64,000 nt of DNA, taken from contig NZ_CP093313.1 in the NCBI RefSeq assembly GCF_025264625.1, positions 4,402,001-4,466,000 on the forward strand, written 5' to 3'. Numbering within the stretch: the stretch's first letter is position 1; each line of letters starts with the position of its first letter. Of the stretch, positions 29,348 through 38,267 are shown one piece after another. Source of the DNA: Occallatibacter riparius (GTDB lineage: Bacteria; Acidobacteriota; Terriglobia; Terriglobales; Acidobacteriaceae). The translations under genes and the position numbers were made by a program. Below the pieces are notes generated by a model. It worked only from the letters and a program-made list of their open reading frames with translations. It ran no database searches and was not told where the DNA came from.

Positions 29348-31705
29348 ATGCCTGCTCGCTCTGCGACCCGCTCAGCCCTTGCCTTTCTTTTTGTATCTGG
29401 TCTTGTTGTTCATTCATCCGCGCAGAAAAGCGCTGGCGGAAATGCGGACTGGGCTGCTTATAACGGTGGGCTGAACGGCGACCACTATGCCCGGCTGACG
29501 CAGATTACGCGCGCGAACGTGCAGAAGCTCAGGCAGGCATGGGTGTACGACACGGGGGAGCCCGGCGGGATTCAGACGAATCCGCTGGTGGTGAACGGGG
29601 TTCTGTATGGGTACACGCCAACGCAAAAGGTGATCGCGCTGGACGCAGCGACGGGCAAGTTGAAGTGGAAATTCGATTCGGGCATCAAGGGCAATCAGCC
29701 GGTGCGCGGACTGAGCCTGTGGAGTGACGGCAAGGAGAGGCGCCTGTTCGCGGGAGTGATGAACTTCCTGTATTGCCTCGATCCAGGAACGGGGCAGCCC
29801 ATTACGAGCTTTGGGGAAAATGGACGGATCGATCTGCGCAAAGGACTGCGCGAGCCGTGGCAGGATCAGTCGATTGCGCTGACTTCGCCGGGGGTGCTCT
29901 ACAAGGACCTGATCATCGTGGGCGGACGCGATCCTGAGACGCATCCTGCGCCTCCGGGGGATATTCGTGCCTTCGACGTGCACACGGGCGCGGTGCGTTG
30001 GGTGTTTCATACGATCCCGCGGCCGGGTGAGACGGGCTACAAGACCTGGCCAAGGGATGCGTATAAGACTGCGGGAGCCGCGAACAACTGGGCGGGCATG
30101 ACACTGGATGAGAAGAAGGGAATCCTGTTTGTTCCGACTGGATCAGCAGTGATGGATTTCTACGGCGGCGATCGGCTGGGAGACGATCTGTATGCCAATT
30201 GCCTGCTTGCGCTGGATGCGGCGACGGGCAAGCTGCTGTGGCATTTTCAAGGCGTGCACCACGACATATGGGATCGCGACTTTCCCACGCCCCCGGCGTT
30301 GTTCACGATGAAGAAGGATGGCAAGGCCATTGAGGCGGTCGCGCAGCCGACGAAGCAAGGGTGGCTGTACGTGCTCGATCGAGCGACGGGCAAACCGCTG
30401 TTTCCGGTGAGCGAGAAGGCGTATCCAGCGAGCACGGTTCCGGGCGAGGTGGCGGCGAAGACGCAGCCGCTGCCGGAGTGGCCGAAGCCGTATGCGCGGC
30501 AGCAACTGACCGAAGACATGCTGACGACGCGCACGCCGGAGGCGCATGCGTGGGCGGTGCAGCAGTTCCGGGAGATGCAGTCGGCTGGGCAGTTTGTGCC
30601 CTTTCTTGCCGGTGGGAAAGAGACGGTTGTGCTGCCGGGGTTTGACGGCGGCGCGGAGTGGGGTGGGCCGGCGGTGGATCCGGTGCACAACGTTATCTAT
30701 ATCAACGCGAATGAAATGGCGTGGCTTGGTGGGCTGCAGGCTGCGGGCAAGACAAACAGCGCAGGCGAAAAGATTTATGCGGATCAGTGCGCGGTGTGCC
30801 ATGGCGTGAATCGCGCGGGATCGCCGCCGGATTTTCCATCGCTTGTGGATGTGACGAAGCGGCTGCCGGAGGAGAAGATCGCTGCCACGGTGCAGGGCGG
30901 CAAGGGACGCATGCCGGGGTTCCCGGATGTGGCGGGGCAGAGGCTCAAGGATCTGCTCGACTATTTGAGGACTGCGCCGGCGCAGGCGGAAGACAAGAAG
31001 GAAATGCAGGCCGGTGCGCACGCCGATGATCCGGAGGGCGCGAAGGTGTACGCGCGCCGATGCGCGATGTGCCATGGCGAGAACAGGCAGGGAAATCCGC
31101 CTACGTTTCCACCGCTGGCGGATGTGGGCGCTCGCCTCAATGCGCAGCAGGTTACCGATCTGGTCCACCACGGCAAGGGCCGCATGCCCGCGCAGCCGGT
31201 GCAGGGAAGCGAACTGGCCGCTCTGCTGCGGTATCTGAACATGAGCGATGCAGCGGATGCGGGATCAGCTGTGCCGGAGTACACGTTCGCGGGGTACAAG
31301 AAGTTTCTCGATTCGGAGGGCTATCCGGCGATTGCACCACCGTGGGGGACGCTGAGTGCCATTGATCTGAACACGGGGAATTATCTGTGGAAGATCAATC
31401 TGGGCGAATTTCCGGAACTGGTAGCAAAGGGGATGAAGGACACGGGCAGCGAGAATTACGGCGGCCCGATTGTGACCGAGACGGGGGTTCTGTTCATCGG
31501 GGCGACGAATCACGACCGCAAGTTCAGGGCGTTTGACTCGTCAAATGGAAAGCTGCTGTGGGAGACGGTGCTGCCGTATCTGGGGAACGCGACGCCGGCC
31601 ACTTACACGATCGACGGCAAGCAGTATGTGGTGATCGGGGCGAGCGGGGCACGGGACTCAAAGACGCCGCAGGGCAGTGCGTACGTAGCCTTCAGCCTGC
31701 CTTAG
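29348..31705 (+). CDS. PQQ-type beta-propeller dehydrogenase with two internal cytochrome c domains
   Basis: 785 residues. Signal peptide at the start (ALAFLFVSGLVVHSSAQ). Residues about 35-465 carry propeller repeats of quinoprotein alcohol/glucose dehydrogenases (DWAAYNGGLNGDHYARL, VIALDAATGKLKWKFDSG, LLALDAATGKLLWHFQ, DIWDRDFPTPPALF). Then two c-type cytochrome domains are inserted, with heme sites C481-AVC-H and C572-AMC-H, each followed by a GRMP Met-ligand region (GGKGRMPGF, HGKGRMPAQ). After about residue 650 the propeller resumes (WGTLSAIDLNTGNYLWKINLG, YVVIGASGARDSKTPQGSAY). A periplasmic PQQ-dependent oxidation with internal electron exit is the likely role; the substrate is unknown. 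Confidence 0.92.
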   Translation: MPARSATRSALAFLFVSGLVVHSSAQKSAGGNADWAAYNGGLNGDHYARLTQITRANVQKLRQAWVYDTGEPGGIQTNPLVVNGVLYGYTPTQKVIALDAATGKLKWKFDSGIKGNQPVRGLSLWSDGKERRLFAGVMNFLYCLDPGTGQPITSFGENGRIDLRKGLREPWQDQSIALTSPGVLYKDLIIVGGRDPETHPAPPGDIRAFDVHTGAVRWVFHTIPRPGETGYKTWPRDAYKTAGAANNWAGMTLDEKKGILFVPTGSAVMDFYGGDRLGDDLYANCLLALDAATGKLLWHFQGVHHDIWDRDFPTPPALFTMKKDGKAIEAVAQPTKQGWLYVLDRATGKPLFPVSEKAYPASTVPGEVAAKTQPLPEWPKPYARQQLTEDMLTTRTPEAHAWAVQQFREMQSAGQFVPFLAGGKETVVLPGFDGGAEWGGPAVDPVHNVIYINANEMAWLGGLQAAGKTNSAGEKIYADQCAVCHGVNRAGSPPDFPSLVDVTKRLPEEKIAATVQGGKGRMPGFPDVAGQRLKDLLDYLRTAPAQAEDKKEMQAGAHADDPEGAKVYARRCAMCHGENRQGNPPTFPPLADVGARLNAQQVTDLVHHGKGRMPAQPVQGSELAALLRYLNMSDAADAGSAVPEYTFAGYKKFLDSEGYPAIAPPWGTLSAIDLNTGNYLWKINLGEFPELVAKGMKDTGSENYGGPIVTETGVLFIGATNHDRKFRAFDSSNGKLLWETVLPYLGNATPATYTIDGKQYVVIGASGARDSKTPQGSAYVAFSLP

Positions 31706-31734
31706 ACGGGCAGAGGGAGAGTTGCAGCGGATTG

Positions 31735-31784
31735 GGAAGCCCCTGAGTCTCCGGCTGGGTAGGTCGTCGTGACAGGGGCTTTCC
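31735..31784. terminator. Shared terminator between two convergent genes
   Basis: GGAAGCCCCTG (31735-31745) pairs with CAGGGGCTTTCC (31773-31784), with one bulged base and a 27-nt loop. It lies between convergent stops and can serve both strands. Confidence 0.5.
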
Positions 31785-31790
31785 TGGTGC

Positions 31791-32258
31791 CTAGTGGGTG
31801 GCCACGGCGACAGGTGTTGTGCTGGCCGCTGCCGTGCTGGCGGCTGTCGTGCTGGCCGGCAGCTCATTAAGGATCCCTACGATGCCTGTGGAAACTGCCT
31901 GACCAACCCTTTGAACCTGATCCGACGTGGGTTGAGCGACCCCAAGCGACTTCAGCACTGCAGAGATGTTCGGAGCCAGAGCAGCGGTTACGGCAGCGGC
32001 TTTTTGTGCGCCGGTGCCGCTCTGCGTGCCTGCCTGCGCCGCAGCAGACTCGACCGATACGACCTCACGCAATCCCTGATTGATGAGGGAGGAAACGTTC
32101 TGCAGTTGGCTGCCAGTGGCCGGGTTCACGGCGGCGGCAACGCCGGTTGCCACGCCTTCTACCGTCGAAATGGTACTCTGCCCCTGGGCGCTGCCGAGGA
32201 AAGAGAACACGTGGCCGGCGTCGTGGACGACGCTGGAAAGAAACGATTTGAATCCCAT
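31791..32258 (-). CDS. Ala/Ser/Thr-rich protein of unknown function
   Basis: 155 residues. AAAGGAGCG precedes the ATG at 32258. After an amphipathic start (GFKSFLSSVVHDAGHVFSFLG) the protein is dominated by small residues (Ala, Ser, Thr, Val, Gln), with predicted helices such as NVSSLINQGLREVVSVESAA and VQRVGQAVSTGIVGILNEL and an Ala/Thr-rich tail. No signal peptide or family is evident. The repeated small-residue helices suggest a self-associating or surface protein, which is a guess. Confidence 0.7.
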   Translation of the reverse strand: MGFKSFLSSVVHDAGHVFSFLGSAQGQSTISTVEGVATGVAAAVNPATGSQLQNVSSLINQGLREVVSVESAAAQAGTQSGTGAQKAAAVTAALAPNISAVLKSLGVAQPTSDQVQRVGQAVSTGIVGILNELPASTTAASTAAASTTPVAVATH

Positions 32259-32635
32259 GAGACGCTCCTTTGCTTCATTGATTTATCGGTGGGACAGTTC
32301 GACGCTGCGTGCGCCGCGGAGAAACCTGGCGTACCCTGTAACGGGTCTCTGCGAGCCGGTAAATGCTCCCGCCACCTTCTCAGAAAGCAGGAGGATATTC
32401 CCACCAAGGCAAGAATGTCGGCGATCCCCAGATAGAAACAGGAATGCTCGAACAGGTCGTTGGACCGCAAAATCATACACCCACGATTCAGTGGTACGCG
32501 ACGCAGAAATTGTGACCGCGATCCTGAGGCTAACGCTCGCCGATCGGGAAGCTACGCTGACCTATACCGTGCAGGGCAGTGCTTATGTGGCGTATTCACC
32601 GCCGCAGAGAAGGCTCGCGGTTCCTGTCAGCGCGG
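32259..32635. other. Mostly non-coding stretch with one doubtful small frame
   Basis: 377 bp without a firm gene. On the plus strand a frame from GTG 32491 to TAA 32664 encodes 57 residues with protein-like composition (VTAILRLTLADREATLTYTV), but it has no ribosome site and runs into the end of the FRG gene on the other strand. Confidence 0.4.
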
Positions 32636-33425
32636 TTACCAGGCCGTCCCGTAATAGCGCTTAAGCCAGGCACAGAGGCCGGGCAAGCCCGGGAAGAGCG
32701 TTCGTTCCGATACGTTGTTTTGATCAAGCATGTCCCGGACTTCTGCTTTTACGGAAGCGTCGATGATGATGCGACGCAGCAGGCCCGGATTGCTCTTGAG
32801 GTGCTTCTCCAGGAATGCAGTGTGGGAGGAAGCGCCATTGTTCATGATCGATAGAAGTCCGGACTGACTTGCGATCCGCATGTCGAGCGAAGGAGGCTCC
32901 CAAAGCAGCATCAACTCGCCATCGATAGCACTGGAATCAAGCGCATCCAGGGTCCGGAAACTCTGCTCCAGGATTGCTGGCTTCATTCACGCCTCGCAGT
33001 AAAGATGCGTCCACACTCCAGATTGCTCCGTCGTCCTTCTTGTACTTATCGTCTCCGCATGCGAAGTGTGCTGCGACGAGCGGGGATGTTGTCCAGTCGA
33101 GGCAGCGGGTCGGCAATCCGTTATGCTGGCCGACCGCGAGCATGTACCATTCCGATTTTTCATCGAAGCTTCCTGAACTCGCATATTTTCTGAAGCTTCG
33201 CAGCAGAGAACGCTCCACGACCTGGGGTTGCGTTGTGGGGAGCTTCGAGATGCGTTGCAGGCTTGTGTCCAGCGACCAACTGGCAACGTCGACCCCGCGA
33301 AAAACATAAGGAGAGCGGAGATGGTTGCCTTCTTCGGGACGCGGCTGAACGACCTCTCTCGAGTGCAACTCGGAAACCAGCTCGAGCCATGACTTGACAT
33401 GAATCTCTCGGCCCAGGGATGGCAT
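32636..33425 (-). pseudogene. FRG-domain protein gene, split by a frameshift
   Basis: AGGAG precedes ATG 33425. The first frame gives 162 residues with the FRG domain: SPYVFRGVDVASWSLDTSL, ERSLLRSFRKYA, and AVGQHNGLPTRCLDWTTSPL, ending at 32937. The rest of the family sequence is in a second frame (32986 down to 32636): MLLWEPPSLDMRIASQSGLL, KHLKSNPGLLRRIIID and PGLPGLCAWLKRYYGTAW. Joined, they make one normal FRG protein of about 260 residues. The break lies within the overlap 32937-32986. It may be a real mutation, a sequencing error, or less likely programmed frameshifting. FRG proteins (first letters of the Phe-Arg-Gly motif, here FRG) have no settled function; some are in defence contexts. 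Confidence 0.8.
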
Positions 33426-33623
33426 GGGTTACTCCTGAAGCTTGGTCCTGATGACGATACAGCGCATTCCAAGGAAGATTCAAGACTTGACTTCAATGGT
33501 CTAAGCAAGTCCATCTTCGAGCGCTCAGTTTCACCGAGTTAGCGAATTGACTTTTGAAGACGCCGCACAAGCTACACTGACCATGCCGCGCCGAAGCAGT
33601 TCGCGCGGCGGAGGGCCATCTTC

Positions 33624-35507
33624 ATGGGGGGCATGATCAGCGCCTGGCGAACAATGAGCCAGGACCCTTCCGTAGTGAAGCAAAAAGTGAAACCGGGGAC
33701 GGCGAAGCGCATGCTTTCCTATGCGCTGCCTTACACCGGCCTGCTCGCGCTGTTTCTCATCGTTGTGATCATCGATGCATCGATCGGGATTGTGAATCCG
33801 CTGATCTATCGGGAGGTCATCAACGAGGGCATCCTCAAGGGCAACGCGCCGCTCATCGTTCGGCTCGCTATCATCGTTGGAGGACTGGGGCTTTTCGACG
33901 GAGCACTGGGCATTGCGCAGACCTTTCTCGCTTCGAAGATTGGCGCGGAGATCGTTCTCTCGATCCGCAATCGGCTCTTCGCGCACATCCAGAGCATGCC
34001 ACTGGCATTCTTTACCCGCACGCAGACAGGAGCTCTGGTCAGCCGCCTTAATACCGATGTGCAGGGCGCACGCACTGCGTTCACTGACATCCTGTCGAAT
34101 GTGGTGGGCAATCTGATCACGGTCCTGCTGATCCTGGGCGCGATGTTCGTTCTGTCGTGGCGCATCACGCTGGGTGCGCTGATACTTCTTCCAATCTTTG
34201 TGCTGCCGGCGCGCTACTGGGGACGCAAGCTGCAGGCCATTACGCGCGAGACGTACGACCTCGCCGGAAACATGAACAACCTGATGGTGGAGCGGTTCAA
34301 TGTAGCGGGTGCGTTGTTGTCGAAACTGTTTGGCCGGCCGGAAGAGGACGCGCGTGTATTCAACGAGAAAGCCCAGCGCGTTTCCGACATCAGCATCAAG
34401 CTGGCAATCTACGGGCGGCTCTTCTTCACCGCACTAGCAGTTGTGGCCACCGTTGCATCGGCACTCGCGTATGGATGGGGGGGCGTTCTCGCAGTGCATC
34501 ACGTTCTGGATGTTGGCACTGTGGTTGCGATTACGGCGCTGCTGGCGCGGCTCTATGCTCCACTTGTCGGCCTTTCGAACGTACAGGTCAGCATCATGAC
34601 GGCGCTGGTCTCGTTCGAGCGCGTCTTTGAAGTGCTCGATCTGAAGCCGATGATTCAGGAGAACCCGCGGGCTTTGCCGATTCCAGCGGGACCTGCCTCC
34701 ATCGAGTTTGACCGCGTGAGCTTCCGGTATCCTTCGGCGGCCGAGGTTTCACTGGCTTCACTCGAGGCCGTGGCGGTTCCGGATAAGCGACCCCAGACCA
34801 CCGTGCTCCACGAAATCAGTTTCCGCATTGAGCCGGGGCAGTTCGTGGCATTGGTTGGCCCATCGGGCGCCGGAAAGACGACGATTACGCAGCTTGTGCC
34901 ACGCCTCTACGATCCGCAAAGCGGGGCCGTGCAGATCAGCGGCATCGATGTCAGGGAGCTCAAGCTTGAGTCGCTCAACCGACGCATTGGCGTTGTTACG
35001 CAGGACGCGCATCTCTTCCACGATACGATTCGCGCCAACCTGCTCTACGCCAAGCCTGACGCGAGCGATCAGCAGATATACGCGGCTCTGCGCGACGCAC
35101 AGATTCTCGGACTCGTCGAGTCACTGCCCGACAAGCTCGACACCATGGTCGGGGAGCGCGGCTATCGCTTCTCGGGGGGCGAGAAGCAGCGCATCGCGAT
35201 TGCCCGGCTGCTGCTGAAGGGTCCGGACATTGTGATTCTCGACGAGGCAACGGCACATCTCGATTCCGAGTCGGAAGCGGCCATTCAGCGCGCGCTCGAA
35301 ACGGCGCTTGCGGGACGCACCTCGATCGTGATCGCGCATCGGCTTTCGACCATCCTGAAGGCCGACGAGATTCTGGTGGTGCAGAACGGGCGGATTGTGC
35401 AACGCGGAACTCATGCTGCGCTATTGGCGGAGCCAGGGATTTATACCGAACTTTACCAACGGCAATTCGCGGAGGCCGGAGCTAAAACACATCAGCCCGT
35501 TGTATAG
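33624..35507 (+). CDS. ABC exporter, fused membrane and ATPase domains
   Basis: 627 residues. GGAGGG precedes ATG 33624; in-frame ATGs at 33633 and 33654 are alternatives. Residues about 25-330 form the six-helix exporter domain (LPYTGLLALFLIVVIIDA, RLFAHIQSMPLAFFTRTQTG typical of MsbA/LmrA proteins). The ATPase domain begins near 345: Walker A GPSGAGKTT, Q-loop in VVTQDAHLFHDTIRANL, signature FSGGEKQRIAIARLLL, Walker B IVILDEATAHLDSES, and the switch His in VIAHRLST. It works as a homodimer exporting lipids, drugs or peptides; the cargo is unknown. It is followed 55 bp later by an MFS gene on the same strand. Confidence 0.95.
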   Translation: MGGMISAWRTMSQDPSVVKQKVKPGTAKRMLSYALPYTGLLALFLIVVIIDASIGIVNPLIYREVINEGILKGNAPLIVRLAIIVGGLGLFDGALGIAQTFLASKIGAEIVLSIRNRLFAHIQSMPLAFFTRTQTGALVSRLNTDVQGARTAFTDILSNVVGNLITVLLILGAMFVLSWRITLGALILLPIFVLPARYWGRKLQAITRETYDLAGNMNNLMVERFNVAGALLSKLFGRPEEDARVFNEKAQRVSDISIKLAIYGRLFFTALAVVATVASALAYGWGGVLAVHHVLDVGTVVAITALLARLYAPLVGLSNVQVSIMTALVSFERVFEVLDLKPMIQENPRALPIPAGPASIEFDRVSFRYPSAAEVSLASLEAVAVPDKRPQTTVLHEISFRIEPGQFVALVGPSGAGKTTITQLVPRLYDPQSGAVQISGIDVRELKLESLNRRIGVVTQDAHLFHDTIRANLLYAKPDASDQQIYAALRDAQILGLVESLPDKLDTMVGERGYRFSGGEKQRIAIARLLLKGPDIVILDEATAHLDSESEAAIQRALETALAGRTSIVIAHRLSTILKADEILVVQNGRIVQRGTHAALLAEPGIYTELYQRQFAEAGAKTHQPVV

Positions 35508-35562
35508 CTGACAAACTGAGTGGACCTCGTTGCCTATCCGCCTGTAACCTTGACGCTCCACG

Positions 35563-36852
35563 ATGCCCGAGGCTCTCGTTCCCGCCGATGCAACCAGCCG
35601 AGCGATCCGCCATGCACTGCGGCGACTGGTTCCGTTCCTGATGCTGATGTTTGTGGTGTCGTTTCTGGATCGCGCCAATGTGGCGTTCGCCAAGCAGGCG
35701 CTGGCCGCAACTGAGGGGATATCCGAGCAGATCTACGCGCTGGGTGCCGGACTGTTCTTTCTGTCGTACTCGACATGCGGATTTCCCAGCAATCTGATCC
35801 TGCACCGGATTGGCGCGCGGCGATGGCTTAGCACGCTGCTGATTGCGTGGGGACTGGTGAGCACAAGCACGATGTTCGTCACCGGGCCGGAGTCGTTCTA
35901 TGCGCTGCGGCTGCTGCTGGGCGCGACCGAGGCGGGCTTTTTCCCGGGTGTGATTCTGTACCTGACGTACTGGTTTCCGAATCGGGTGCGGGGGCGGATG
36001 ATGGGCTTGTTTTACCTGGGAGTGCCGCTCGCGCTGATCCTGGGAGGACCGCTGTCGGGATTTCTGCTCGACCTGCACGGGCGCGGCGGACTGCAGGGAT
36101 GGCAATGGATGTTTCTGGTGGAAGGGTTGCTGGCTGTGGGCGTCGGCTTTGCTGCGTTTGCACTGCTTGAGGACAAGCCGGTCGAGGCAGCGTGGCTTCC
36201 GGGGGACGAGAAGCGGGCGCTGGTAGAGGAACTGGCGAGCGAGGAGCACGCGCGGCGTTCGGCAGGGCCAGTGGAACTGCTGCCGATGCTGCGCGATCCG
36301 CGGGTTCTTCGGTTCCTGCTGATTTATGCGCTGATCCAGACCAGCACTTACGGCGTGGTCTTCTATCTTCCTGCGGAGGTCGCCGGGTTGCTGCATCGGC
36401 CAGCGGGATTCATCGTCGGACTGGTATCGGCGATTCCGTGGATTTGCGCGTTGGCGGCGGTCTACTTTCTTCCGCACACGGCTGACGCGCGCTGCAATCA
36501 TCGCCGAGTTGCGGCGCTTACGCTGCTCATTGCCGGGGTGGCCAGCCTGGTATTCCCGACGGCCGGACCGGTCGTTGGGCTTATCGCATTGTCCGTTGCA
36601 GCGTCTGGATTTGTCGCGGTACAGCCAGTTTTCTGGACATTCCCCACGAGCTATCTTGCGGGGCGCGCCGCGGCCGGAGGGATCGCACTGATTGGGGCAG
36701 GGAACCTGGGCGGATTCTTCGCTCCCAACCTGAAGGTGTGGGCCGATCGGGCGTTTCACTCGCAGACTGCGGGACTTTATCTGCTGGCTGGCCTGACACT
36801 GGTGAATGCGGGGCTGATTGCGACGATGCGCAACGCACCCGGAGATCGCTAG
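35563..36852 (+). CDS. MFS transporter, anion:cation symporter (ACS) type
   Basis: 429 residues with about 12 membrane segments. The first loop, FLDRANVAFAKQALAATEG, and the A-motif-like NRVRGRMMGLFYLG match the ACS subfamily (tartrate, phthalate, hexuronate and similar organic anion importers), as do LLGATEAGFFPGVILYLTYW and AVGVGFAAFALLEDKP. The cytoplasmic middle loop is short. Substrate not predictable. Weak ribosome site before the ATG; it lies close behind the ABC exporter gene. Confidence 0.92.
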   Translation: MPEALVPADATSRAIRHALRRLVPFLMLMFVVSFLDRANVAFAKQALAATEGISEQIYALGAGLFFLSYSTCGFPSNLILHRIGARRWLSTLLIAWGLVSTSTMFVTGPESFYALRLLLGATEAGFFPGVILYLTYWFPNRVRGRMMGLFYLGVPLALILGGPLSGFLLDLHGRGGLQGWQWMFLVEGLLAVGVGFAAFALLEDKPVEAAWLPGDEKRALVEELASEEHARRSAGPVELLPMLRDPRVLRFLLIYALIQTSTYGVVFYLPAEVAGLLHRPAGFIVGLVSAIPWICALAAVYFLPHTADARCNHRRVAALTLLIAGVASLVFPTAGPVVGLIALSVAASGFVAVQPVFWTFPTSYLAGRAAAGGIALIGAGNLGGFFAPNLKVWADRAFHSQTAGLYLLAGLTLVNAGLIATMRNAPGDR

Positions 36853-36884
36853 GCTGATAAGCTAACTGCAACGTCAGACCACTC

Positions 36885-38258
36885 ATGATTCAGTCCCCCC
36901 GGGAGGAGCTTCTGTCCCCGTCGCGCAAGGGTGCCCTGTTCTACTTCGTCGTGGGCGCGGTTTTGTTTCTACTGCTCGGCTTGCTGGCTCACAATATGCC
37001 GGGGCAGCAAAACTGCGATTTCAAGGCGCTCTACACCGCATCCAAGGCTTTTCTGCAACATCATGACCCTTACCGCCAGGCCAATCTGGTGCGGGCCTAT
37101 CAGTCGCTTTACCCGGGATATCATCCGATTCTGAGTCAGGTAGACACGATCTACGTTAACCTGCCCAGCACGGTGGTTCTGCTTGCGCCGTTCGCGTTGT
37201 TGCCGTGGACAGCAGCGCAGGTGTTATGGTCAGCTCTGACGGCGGTCAGCGTGATCTTCGCAGCGTGGCTGATGTGGGATCTCGCATACGTGTGGTCCCC
37301 GCGCGTTGCAGGGATTCTGACATTCGTTGTGCTCTCGGGCAGCCAGGCGCTACTTTTCGTGGGCAATCCGGCGGGCCTGGTGATTGGCCTCGTTACCATT
37401 GGGGCATGGTGTTTTGTCCGCGAGAAGAATGTTGCGATCGGCGTAGCGTGTATGGCAATCGCTCTGTTGATCAAGCCGCAGGACGCTGGCTTTATCTGGT
37501 TATATTTCCTGCTGATCGGCGGGAGGTCGCGGCGCCGCGCATTGCAGACTCTTGCCATCGTGATTCCCGTGGCGTGCTGGGCTGCGATCTCGATCGCACA
37601 GATCTCGCCTGACTGGATGATCGAGCTGCGTCAGAATCTGATGACAACGATGGGGCCGGAACAAGTCAACAATCCGCTTGCAACAAGGGTTGATCCTTTG
37701 TGGCCAGGATCGATGATCGTGAGCCTGCAGACTGTGACCGGCGTGTTCTGGACCGATCCCCGCATTTACAACGGAGTGGCTTATCTGGTGTTGGTGCCGC
37801 TGATCGTGTTTTGGGCGCTGAAGAGTAAGGGTTCGCGGCCGGATCCTGCGCGCGCCTGGATCGCTCTTGCGACTATCGTGCCCCTTTCGATGCTCGCGGG
37901 CTATCATCGCCAGCACGATACGCGGCTGCTGCTTCTGGCGCTGCCGGCGTGTGCCATGCTTGCCGCGCGCAAAGACCGCGTCGGCAGGCTGGCGGTAGTG
38001 TTTACTTCCATTGCCGCGCTGGCCAGCTCGAACCTGGTGCTGCCACTCTTCGGACATGTGAGCTATGGGTTGCGCGACCGAATGCCCGGCTTGGGCGGAA
38101 AGCTGCTTTACGCGATTGTGGGGAGGCCGGTGCCGCTGGCTTTGCTGGTGATGAGCGGCTTCTACTGCTGGCTTCTGCTGAGGCCGGCACTCTTGCGTGA
38201 TGCGGATTTGAGCGTCGGCCGGATCGAGGAAGATGGGCCGGGTGTGGCGGTGATCTAA
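36885..38258 (+). CDS. GT87-like (DUF2029) membrane glycosyltransferase
   Basis: 457 residues, about ten membrane segments. The first periplasmic loop has the family pattern QQNCDFKALYTASKAFLQH followed by DPYR, with Asp in the position of the catalytic residue of GT-C enzymes, and later NLPSTVVLLAPFALLPWTAA. The GT87 family includes mannosyltransferases using polyprenyl-phosphate sugars; substrate here is unknown. It is convergent with bshA, with only 9 bp between the stops. Confidence 0.85.
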   Translation: MIQSPREELLSPSRKGALFYFVVGAVLFLLLGLLAHNMPGQQNCDFKALYTASKAFLQHHDPYRQANLVRAYQSLYPGYHPILSQVDTIYVNLPSTVVLLAPFALLPWTAAQVLWSALTAVSVIFAAWLMWDLAYVWSPRVAGILTFVVLSGSQALLFVGNPAGLVIGLVTIGAWCFVREKNVAIGVACMAIALLIKPQDAGFIWLYFLLIGGRSRRRALQTLAIVIPVACWAAISIAQISPDWMIELRQNLMTTMGPEQVNNPLATRVDPLWPGSMIVSLQTVTGVFWTDPRIYNGVAYLVLVPLIVFWALKSKGSRPDPARAWIALATIVPLSMLAGYHRQHDTRLLLLALPACAMLAARKDRVGRLAVVFTSIAALASSNLVLPLFGHVSYGLRDRMPGLGGKLLYAIVGRPVPLALLVMSGFYCWLLLRPALLRDADLSVGRIEEDGPGVAVI

Positions 38259-38267
38259 AGCGGGCAC

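Noticed and set aside
32259..32635. A riboswitch-like leader before the Ala-rich unknown gene
   Set aside because: Some stems can be drawn on the minus strand, but the conserved cores of c-di-GMP, cobalamin or other known riboswitches could not be matched.
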